NCBI GenBank assembly: GCA_000404785.1
Contig: ASNI01000068.1
Span: 1-5,246 of the forward strand
Length of the DNA stretch: 5,246 nt
Source of the DNA: Cloacimonetes bacterium SCGC AAA252-N17
GTDB lineage: Bacteria > Cloacimonadota > Cloacimonadia > JGIOTU-2
Reading direction: 5' to 3'
In this document: piece by piece, positions 1 to 5,246 of the stretch
Numbering within the stretch: position 1 is the first letter of the stretch
How the letters are laid out: each line of letters begins with the position of its first letter
Made by a program: the position numbers and the translations under genes
Notes under the pieces: model-generated
What the model saw: only the letters and a program-made list of their open reading frames with translations
What the model was told of the DNA's origin: nothing
Database searches by the model: none

Positions 1-2238
1 ATTTCCCCGGCATGCTTCACAGCGTCCTCCAGTGACATTGAAACTAAACCGGCTTGGTTTATAACCACGCACCTTTGCGGATGGAGTTTGAGCAAAAATG
101 TTTCGGATCTCATCAAATACTTTTGTATATGTGGCTGGATTTGACCGGGGAGTTCGTCCAATGGGATCCTGCGTAATATTGATAATCTTATCAATACTTT
201 CGAGGTTTTCAATGTCTTCGTATCTACCTTCCACATGGGTACTGTGATACAGCTGGTTGGCGATCACAGGATAAAGGGTTTGATTAATAAGTGAGCTTTT
301 CCCCGAGCCGGATACGCCTGTGATACAGGTAAAAACTCCTAACGGTATCTTAACATTGATATTTTTTAGATTGTTTTGATGAACTCCTTTTAGTGTGAGG
401 TATCCATGTTTTTTTGCGCGATAGAATTTTGGTTCAGGAATGTTTAATACTCCGGAAAGATACTTGCCCGTGAGAGAATTCTCACTCTTTATAATTTCTT
501 CAAAAGAACCCTGGGCAACGATCTCACCACCATACACTCCGCCAAGAGGGCCAAAATCCAGAATATGATCAGCTTCTTTCATCATTTCTGCATCGTGTTC
601 TACAACGATGACCGTATTACCAATAGCTCGCAGACCTGCAAGCATACTTATCAATCGTCTGTTATCGCGCTGATGCAACCCGATAGTGGGTTCATCGAGG
701 ATATACATCACGCCAACAAGTCCGCTTCCAATCTGGCTGGCAAGACGGATACGCTCGGACTCGCCACCCGATAGAGTTGGTGCGCTTCTATCAAGTGTGA
801 GATAATGCAATCCGACATTCAGCATAAATTGCAATCGTGCCTTTATCTCTTTGATAAGCTCTTCTGCTATGATCTGCTTGTTGCCGCTCAATTTCAGATT
901 TTTAACAAAGTCGTAAGCATCTCTCACAGATATTTGGGAGAGTTCTACTATTGATTTCCCATTAATTTTCACATGTCTGCTCTCAATACGAAGTTTCGTG
1001 CTATCACAACTTATGCAAGGTTTCTCGCTGTAATAAGAAAGATACATCCTCCGCATGGCCTCGGATTTCGTTTCACGAAACCTGCGTTGAATAGTTGGAA
1101 TAAGCCCCTCGAATTGCGTCATATAATGTCCGGAGCTAGTCTCCATATCCCAGTCGATCCTGAACTTTTTTCCTCGCGAGCCATAGAGAATGACATCCCG
1201 TGCCTGTTCGCTAAGATTTTTCCAGGGTGTTTTTAGAGAAAAACCGAACTCGTCGGATAATTGAAGGAGAATTTTATATCTCCAGGAACGGCGTTTTTCT
1301 TGGAGCGGTCCCCAAAACTGAACTGCTCCTTCCATAAGAGATTTATTTTTATCAGGAACGATCTTATCTTCATCGAGTTCCATGCGAGTGCCCAGTCCAT
1401 TACATGTTTCGCACATTCCAAGAGGGCTGTTAAAAGAGAACATCTGAGGATTAAGCTTCGGATAGCTGATATTACACGTTGGGCAAGCATTCTGGATACT
1501 GAAAAGCTGGGTTTCGTTCTTAGTGGGGAAATCGACCATAACCACACCGTCAGCGAGATCGAGAGCAAGTTCCATCGAATCTGTCAATCTACTTTCTACT
1601 CCTTTTTTTACAATTAATCTGTCAACGACAACCTCGATATTATGCTTGCTTTTTTTATCTAATTTTATAGTATCATTTACGTCATGAATTACACCATTGA
1701 CACGCATGCGCACAAAACCTTCTCGCTTAATGCGGCTGAGCACATCCTTATGTTCTCCTTTTCGTTCGCGCACAAGAGGAGCTAATATCTGTATCCTTGT
1801 TCCGGGCTCGAGCTCGAGCAGCGTGTTAACCATCTGATCCAGTGTTTGTGAAGAAACAGGATTGCCGCACTGGTAACAATACTGGGTACCGATGCGGGCA
1901 TATAATACACGAAGATAATCATAAATTTCTGTGACTGTTCCGACTGTCGAGCGCGGATTATGGCTTGCTGCTTTCTGTTCAATTGAAACAGCAGGAGAAA
2001 GACCTTCTATATAATCAACTTTGGGTTTTTCCATCTGCCCAAGAAATTGTCTTGCATAGGATGAAAGGGATTCGATATACCGGCGCTGTCCTTCTGCGTA
2101 AAGCGTGTCAAAGGCGAGAGATGATTTTCCTGATCCGCTTACACCGGTGAATACAATTAGTTTATTTCGCGGAAGTGTGACATCAATATTCTTTAAATTG
2201 TGCTCTGATGCACCCTTTATAACTATATTTTTTTTCAT
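1..2238 (-). CDS. uvrA: UvrA, excinuclease ABC subunit A (C-terminus cut by window edge)
   Basis: UvrA is the ATPase that scans DNA for bulky lesions as a dimer, loads UvrB and then leaves, in cytoplasmic nucleotide excision repair. I read all 746 codons from the ATG at 2238 to base 1 and found no stop or frame change. The family is usually about 940 residues, so roughly the last 190 are outside the window. Visible in order are Walker A GVSGSGKSS at residues 32-40, a CYQCG pair at 121-125, the zinc-binding cysteines 252/255/276/279, and a CISC pair at 408-411. Next come the ABC signature LSGGE at 489-493, Walker B with LDEPTIGLHQRDN at 514-526, the second Walker A GVSGSGKSS at 641-649, and the start of the second zinc module, GGRCEACRG, at 736-744. 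The Walker lysines (38 and 647) fall where E. coli UvrA has 37 and 646. The second signature and Walker B are not in view. The start is supported by MKKNIVIKGASEHNL, typical of the family, and an AAGGA upstream. It is transcribed divergently from the ATPase gene. Confidence 0.98.
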   Translation of the reverse strand, partial: MKKNIVIKGASEHNLKNIDVTLPRNKLIVFTGVSGSGKSSLAFDTLYAEGQRRYIESLSSYARQFLGQMEKPKVDYIEGLSPAVSIEQKAASHNPRSTVGTVTEIYDYLRVLYARIGTQYCYQCGNPVSSQTLDQMVNTLLELEPGTRIQILAPLVRERKGEHKDVLSRIKREGFVRMRVNGVIHDVNDTIKLDKKSKHNIEVVVDRLIVKKGVESRLTDSMELALDLADGVVMVDFPTKNETQLFSIQNACPTCNISYPKLNPQMFSFNSPLGMCETCNGLGTRMELDEDKIVPDKNKSLMEGAVQFWGPLQEKRRSWRYKILLQLSDEFGFSLKTPWKNLSEQARDVILYGSRGKKFRIDWDMETSSGHYMTQFEGLIPTIQRRFRETKSEAMRRMYLSYYSEKPCISCDSTKLRIESRHVKINGKSIVELSQISVRDAYDFVKNLKLSGNKQIIAEELIKEIKARLQFMLNVGLHYLTLDRSAPTLSGGESERIRLASQIGSGLVGVMYILDEPTIGLHQRDNRRLISMLAGLRAIGNTVIVVEHDAEMMKEADHILDFGPLGGVYGGEIVAQGSFEEIIKSENSLTGKYLSGVLNIPEPKFYRAKKHGYLTLKGVHQNNLKNINVKIPLGVFTCITGVSGSGKSSLINQTLYPVIANQLYHSTHVEGRYEDIENLESIDKIINITQDPIGRTPRSNPATYTKVFDEIRNIFAQTPSAKVRGYKPSRFSFNVTGGRCEACRGN

Positions 2239-2250
2239 AAAATTTAACAA

Positions 2251-2255
2251 TCCTT
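2251..2255 (-). promoter_or_regulatory. Ribosome binding site of uvrA
   Basis: On the minus strand this reads AAGGA, 12 bases before the ATG at 2238. The spacing is slightly long, but no better purine run lies closer, and the start is independently supported by the conserved UvrA N-terminus. Confidence 0.5.
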
Positions 2256-2270
2256 AAAATAAAGTGGAAT

Positions 2271-2299
2271 ACATTATTGATATGAGAATTGTATGTCAA
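2271..2299 (-). promoter_or_regulatory. Predicted sigma70-like promoter for uvrA
   Basis: The minus strand has a perfect TTGACA -35 box (2294-2299). With the standard 17-base spacer the -10 is TAATGT (2271-2276), which keeps the first, second and last consensus bases. An alternative -10, AATAAT (2273-2278), matches better but with a 15-base spacer. Transcription would start near 2264, leaving a short leader that contains the AAGGA site. I see no LexA-type operator such as GAAC-N4-GTTC over it, so SOS control is not supported by the sequence. Confidence 0.45.
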
Positions 2300-2390
2300 G
2301 CTCCTGTGTTTTGTGGAAAGGGAAATCCTTTTATTCTGACAGCAATCAACGAATAATAATCCCACAAAAATGGGAACCAACACATCTGAC

Positions 2391-2464
2391 TGACAGAATT
2401 GCCTGTAAATTTGTCAGTTCATTGACAGAATTACCGATAATTTTGTCAATTTGTTGACAGAATT
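2391..2464. repeat. Tandem palindromic repeat, 32-base period
   Basis: Three identical copies of TGACAGAATT begin at 2391, 2423 and 2455, exactly 32 bases apart. The full units 2391-2422 and 2423-2454 match at 25 of 32 positions; the third diverges after its first ten bases. Each full unit is also an inverted repeat. In unit 2 (2423-2448) the arms TGACAGAATTA and TAATTTTGTCA pair over 11 positions with one G-T and a four-base centre; unit 1 (2391-2416) is a less perfect version. TGACA or TGTCA half-sites therefore start at 2391, 2412, 2423, 2444 and 2455, spaced 21, 11, 21 and 11 bases, that is whole helical turns. This looks like a binding array for a dimeric DNA-binding protein between two divergent promoters. 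A small dispersed palindromic element is an alternative. The protein that binds it is unknown. Confidence 0.75.
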
Positions 2465-2482
2465 TCAGCCGTTGCCTTTTAT
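2454..2482 (+). promoter_or_regulatory. Predicted promoter of the ATPase gene, overlapping the repeat array
   Basis: A perfect TTGACA (2454-2459) and TTTTAT (2477-2482, four of six consensus bases) are separated by 17 bases. Transcription would begin near 2489, about 23 bases before the ATG. The -35 box is made from the third copy of the TGACAGAATT repeat, so anything bound to the array would touch or cover it. Confidence 0.45.
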
Positions 2483-2497
2483 TTGTCTAAATACGTT

Positions 2498-2501
2498 GGA
2501 G
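2498..2501 (+). promoter_or_regulatory. Ribosome binding site of the ATPase gene
   Basis: GGAG lies 10 bases before the ATG at 2512. It supports that start over the overlapping frame that opens at 2451, which has no comparable site and no recognisable product. Confidence 0.65.
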
Positions 2502-2511
2502 AATAAATACT

Positions 2512-3657
2512 ATGTATATACCTCAAATCAATTTGCAAAACATTTCAAAAATGATCGAACCACAAAAAGTAATTATTGTTTACGGTGCAAGGCGCGTAGG
2601 AAAAACTACCCTCATCAAACATTTCATAGAAAGCCGTCAGACAACCGGTGAAAAAGTTGATTATTTGTACGTGAGTGGTGATGATATAACAGTTCAGGAT
2701 TATCTTAAAAGTCAATCAATCGAAAGATTAAAGGAATTCGTCGGAAACAAATCTTTATTGTTAGTCGATGAAGCCCAATATATTCCTAATATCGGATTAA
2801 ACCTTAAGCTTATTGTTGATAATATTCCCGGAATAAAAGTAATCGCAACCGGCTCATCATCATTTGACCTATCCAGGGAAGTGGGAGAACCATTAACAGG
2901 CAGAAAATATCATTTAAGCCAGTACCCACTTGCCCAAAAAGAAATTTCTCAAATTGAAAATATCCATGAAACAAAAGCTCATCTCGAGTCTCGATTGATA
3001 TTCGGAAGTTATCCTGAAGTCGTTTTAATGAATGATACTTCGAAAAGAAAAGAATATTTAACAGAATTGGTAAGCTCATATCTTTTCAAAGATATATTAA
3101 GTATTGAAAATATTCAACATGCAGATAAGCTCATAAAACTTTTACAATTGATAGCATACCAAATCGGAAAAGAAGTATCTATCAACGAATTGGGCACCCA
3201 GTTGCACATGAGCAAGAATACTGTTACACGCTATTTAGAACTCATAGAAAAGGTTTTCATAATTTTTAGACGAACCGGATTTTCCAAAAATATGAGAAAG
3301 GTTATTACAAAAAATTCAAGATATTATTTTTTGGATCTTGGAATTAGAAATGCTATTATACATAATTTTAAACCAATCGACCTTCGTAATGATATCGGCC
3401 AGCTCTGGGAAAATTATATTGTCGCAGAAAGACTTAAAATGCATAAATACAAAAGAGATTTTGTCACTTCCTATTTTTGGAGAACCTATAGCGGGGCTGA
3501 AATCGACCTTGTTGAAGAACATGACGGGGAGATCGAGGGTTTTGAAATTAAATGGAATAAAAACCAGATCACCGTTCCACCCAAATGGAAAAGTGCCTAT
3601 CCAGATTCACCAATACAGGTTATCAATAAGGAAAATTATCTTAATTTCATTATATAG
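2512..3657 (+). CDS. ATP-binding protein, AAA_14/DUF4143 family
   Basis: A complete 381-residue cytoplasmic ATPase with no signal peptide or membrane segment. Family members combine a P-loop NTPase core, a winged helix and a C-terminal restriction-endonuclease-like fold. Their cellular role is mostly unproven; defence, toxin-like and mobile-element roles have been suggested. Here Walker A is GARRVGKTT at residues 25-33, Walker B is LLLVDEAQ at 82-89 with D86 and E87, and a sensor-like IATGSSS is at 111-117. The family's characteristic FGSYPEVV is at 164-171. A helix-turn-helix region lies at about 217-248. The C-terminal DUF4143 part carries WENYIVAERL at 299-308, SGAEIDLVE at 327-335 and EGFEIKW at 342-348. 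E330/D332 and E345-x-K347 form a PD-(D/E)XK-like site that looks intact. The length is slightly below the roughly 400 residues usual for the family. The gene ends in TAG with a second TAG directly after it. It has its own probable promoter overlapping a palindromic array. The family assignment is firm; the function is not. Confidence 0.93.
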   Translation: MYIPQINLQNISKMIEPQKVIIVYGARRVGKTTLIKHFIESRQTTGEKVDYLYVSGDDITVQDYLKSQSIERLKEFVGNKSLLLVDEAQYIPNIGLNLKLIVDNIPGIKVIATGSSSFDLSREVGEPLTGRKYHLSQYPLAQKEISQIENIHETKAHLESRLIFGSYPEVVLMNDTSKRKEYLTELVSSYLFKDILSIENIQHADKLIKLLQLIAYQIGKEVSINELGTQLHMSKNTVTRYLELIEKVFIIFRRTGFSKNMRKVITKNSRYYFLDLGIRNAIIHNFKPIDLRNDIGQLWENYIVAERLKMHKYKRDFVTSYFWRTYSGAEIDLVEEHDGEIEGFEIKWNKNQITVPPKWKSAYPDSPIQVINKENYLNFII

Positions 3658-3681
3658 TAGAATTTGTATAAAGCCATTTTC

Positions 3682-3712
3682 TTGACTATGAAAACCGAAA
3701 AAAAACTATTAT
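3682..3712 (+). promoter_or_regulatory. Predicted promoter for the restriction-modification gene
   Basis: TTGACT (3682-3687) and TATTAT (3707-3712) each match five of six consensus bases, but the 19-base spacer is longer than ideal. Transcription would begin near 3719, about 43 bases before the ATG. The spacer region 3658-3761 contains no convincing terminator, so read-through from the ATPase gene is also possible. Confidence 0.35.
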
Positions 3713-3748
3713 CAATCCATGATTATAAGTAAAAATCAATTTTTTATT

Positions 3749-3753
3749 GGGAT
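3749..3753 (+). promoter_or_regulatory. Weak ribosome binding site before 3762
   Basis: GGGAT is the only G-containing run near the start and sits 8 bases from the ATG. It is a poor match to the Shine-Dalgarno consensus. The start is favoured mainly because the protein begins like other members of its family. Confidence 0.3.
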
Positions 3754-3761
3754 AAAATTTT

Positions 3762-4349
3762 ATGGAAAAATATCAAAAATATTTTAATAAAATAAAAGAA
3801 ATAGGAAAAATCACGGAACTAAGTCACAGAACCGCATTAGAAAATTTGTTGAATGAAATAAAGCCAAATAAAAACATAAAAATAATTCAGGAACCAAAAA
3901 GAGAAAAAGGTTTTGGAGCCCCTGATTACAGAGTTGAGGTTAACGAAGCAATTATCGGTTATATCGAGACTAAAGATATCGAAAATGATTTAAATAAAAC
4001 AATACGAACTGCTCAAATAAAAAGATATTTATCTGTTACGGAAAATCTAATAATTACCAATTATCATGACTTTATTTTAGTGCACGATAAAGACAATCGA
4101 GAGACGGCAGTTTTATTCGATGAACCGGATATTGATAAAAGAAACTCACAATTAGAAAATGATAATATTATTCAAGTCGGAAAATTATTAGAAAAGTTCT
4201 TTATTGCCGAACCAATAATGATAGGAAAATCAAAAAAACTTGCTGAATATTTTGCTTCCAGGGGTAGAATACTAAAAGAATATATTGTTGAAGTTCTGGA
4301 TGCAAAAAACGATGATCGATTCTCAAATCAATTAATCGGATTAAAGTAA
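3762..4349 (+). CDS. N-terminal nuclease part of a type ISP/IIG-like restriction-modification enzyme, ended by a premature stop
   Basis: This 195-residue frame is the N-terminal domain of a single-chain enzyme in which nuclease and methyltransferase are normally one protein. Residues 1-40 (EIGKITELSHRTALENLL) match the usual family opening. GAPDYRVEV (53-60) and GYIETK (66-71) form a PD-(D/E)XK nuclease site, with D55, E69 and K71 as the expected metal and catalytic residues. IRTAQIKRYL and NLIITNYHDFILV (81-107) continue the fold. The frame stops at TAA 4347-4349, just before AFKKTLVEDL, a stretch that in intact relatives follows without a break. Translation of the downstream sequence continues in the same frame, so the break is a nonsense codon and not a frameshift. 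The product alone would be a nuclease domain without DNA-recognition or methylation parts, and probably unstable. A sequencing error at this codon would restore a normal gene. Confidence 0.8.
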   Translation: MEKYQKYFNKIKEIGKITELSHRTALENLLNEIKPNKNIKIIQEPKREKGFGAPDYRVEVNEAIIGYIETKDIENDLNKTIRTAQIKRYLSVTENLIITNYHDFILVHDKDNRETAVLFDEPDIDKRNSQLENDNIIQVGKLLEKFFIAEPIMIGKSKKLAEYFASRGRILKEYIVEVLDAKNDDRFSNQLIGLK

Positions 4350-5246
4350 GCGTTTAAGAAAACTTTAGTTGAAGATTTACAAGATGACGAGTTTGCTAAT
4401 GCCTACACGCAAACAGTTCTTTATGGTTTTTTCTTATCATATCTACAATCAAATACAAAAATTACTGTAGAAGACGCTCATAAACTAATACCAATATCTT
4501 TTGAAGTTATAAAAGAATTCTTTAAAATAATCGATGATGAGTATAAATATCTCCCCAATCATATAAAATGGATTTTTTCAGAAATTGTGAATTTGATAAA
4601 TAACGTAGATTTAGGAAAGATATACAAGGAATTATCCTTCAAAAATAAAAAAGCTGATCCATATTTATATTTTTATGAAGATTTTTTAAAAGAATATGAC
4701 AGCAAGGAAAGAAAACAAAAAGGAGTTTATTATACACCTTTTGAAGTAGTAAGTTTTATCACAAAATCTATCGATAAAATTCTCATTGAAAAATTTAAAA
4801 AAGGTTTAGGTTTTGCAGATTCCTCTGTCACCGTTCTGGATTTTGCTTCTGGTACTGGAACTTTCCTTGTAGGAATCTTTGAATCTATTTTCGAAAAAAT
4901 AAACAACAATGACGGTAGATTTACTAGTCTAATTAAAGATCATATTTTAAGAAATTTCTATGGTTTTGAATATCTTGTTGCCCCTTATGCTGTATGTCAT
5001 CTTAAACTATCACAATTATTAAAAGATGAAGGATACAAATTAAACGAAAATGAAAGATTCCAGGTTTATTTAACCGATACTTTAGATGATGGTGAAAGTC
5101 AGACTGATTGGCATCTTCCTGTATTATCAAAAGAAGGAAAAAAAGCTAATAAAATAAAAAAGAAAGAACCGATCTTAGTTATTACCGGGAATCCGCCATA
5201 CAATATTCATTCGAGAAATACCAAAAAAACTATAATGAAACTGAAC
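4350..5246 (+). pseudogene. Helical linker and N6-adenine methyltransferase part of the same restriction-modification enzyme (split, right end cut)
   Basis: The frame opened at 3762 continues after the stop without interruption for 299 codons to the window edge. Numbered from 3762, residues 197-310 form a helical linker (AFKKTLVEDL, FANAYTQTVLYGFFL). GVYYTP (321-326) is motif X. VLDFASGTGTFLV (358-370) is the AdoMet-binding motif I, with Phe where many relatives have Pro. YGFEYLVAPYAVCHLKL (400-416) matches the family's next conserved block. GNPPYN (476-481) is catalytic motif IV, typical of N6-adenine methylation. The target-recognition part lies beyond the window, and no helicase domain sits between nuclease and methyltransferase. 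This favours a helicase-less type ISP/IIG-like enzyme over a LlaGI-like one. There is no in-frame ATG until 5234, and the first GTG (4587) has no ribosome binding site, so separate translation is unlikely. The last ~12 residues may be out of frame. Confidence 0.8.

Noticed and set aside
1233..1617. Overlapping open frames on both strands inside uvrA
   Set aside because: They are shadows. The UvrA frame is continuous across this stretch and holds the conserved zinc-binding cysteines, while the other frames show no recognisable domain or ribosome binding site.
2360..2375. Short inverted repeat TCCCA-CAAAAA-TGGGA, considered as a terminator
   Set aside because: The stem is only five pairs and no T-run follows on the plus strand (only a loose TTATTATT on the minus strand). 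It also lies upstream of both divergent genes, where a terminator would have no obvious role.
2391..2464. CRISPR array
   Set aside because: The units abut with no unique spacers, differ from each other at seven of 32 positions, number only two and a part, and have no cas genes nearby.
2810..3685. Open frames on both strands overlapping the ATPase gene
   Set aside because: They lie within a frame that has clear conserved motifs from end to end, and they resemble no known protein.
3731..3750. A-run and T-run around 3731-3746 as a terminator after the ATPase gene
   Set aside because: It could only form an all A-T stem with a tiny loop, which is too weak for an intrinsic terminator.
4347..4349. 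TAA read as a sense codon or programmed read-through
   Set aside because: No bacterial code known to me reassigns TAA, TAA is the least leaky stop, and no downstream stimulatory structure is evident. A nonsense mutation or sequencing error is simpler.

Overview
The window looks like a piece of a moderately AT-rich bacterial chromosome or metagenomic contig in which a core DNA-repair gene meets accessory genes. Three coding regions are visible. uvrA is on the minus strand and runs off the left edge. An AAA/DUF4143-type ATPase gene is on the plus strand. A single-chain restriction-modification gene, also on the plus strand, is interrupted by an in-frame stop and runs off the right edge. UvrA, Shine-Dalgarno-like sites and sigma70-like promoters point to a bacterium. 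Nothing here fixes the phylum; AAA/DUF4143 proteins and type ISP/IIG-like enzymes are common in anaerobic and Bacteroidota/FCB-like genomes, but that is only a weak hint.

Layout: 1-2238 (minus) encodes the first 746 residues of UvrA without any stop or frameshift. 2239-2511 is a divergent intergenic region with a promoter and ribosome binding site for uvrA. It also holds two and a bit 32-base units made of alternating TGACA/TGTCA half-sites, and a promoter and ribosome binding site for the ATPase gene. The last TGACA half-site forms the -35 box of that promoter. 2512-3657 (plus) is the complete 381-residue ATPase. 3658-3761 is a short AT-rich spacer with a probable promoter. From 3762 to 5246 one reading frame encodes a PD-(D/E)XK nuclease domain, a helical linker and the start of an N6-adenine methyltransferase domain, broken by TAA at 4347-4349. 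A second possible lesion, a frameshift, lies in the last ~45 bases.

How the parts relate: UvrA is the damage-recognition ATPase of nucleotide excision repair and probably belongs to the core genome. The two plus-strand genes are more AT-rich (hand counts of G+C: 25/60 at 1201-1260 in uvrA, 19/60 at 2761-2820 in the ATPase gene, 13/60 at 4021-4080 in the nuclease region). They look like an accessory, possibly defence-related, insertion beside uvrA. No clearly new system is demonstrated. The least explained elements are the helically phased palindrome array in front of the ATPase gene and the stop codon lying between the nuclease and methyltransferase halves of the restriction enzyme.
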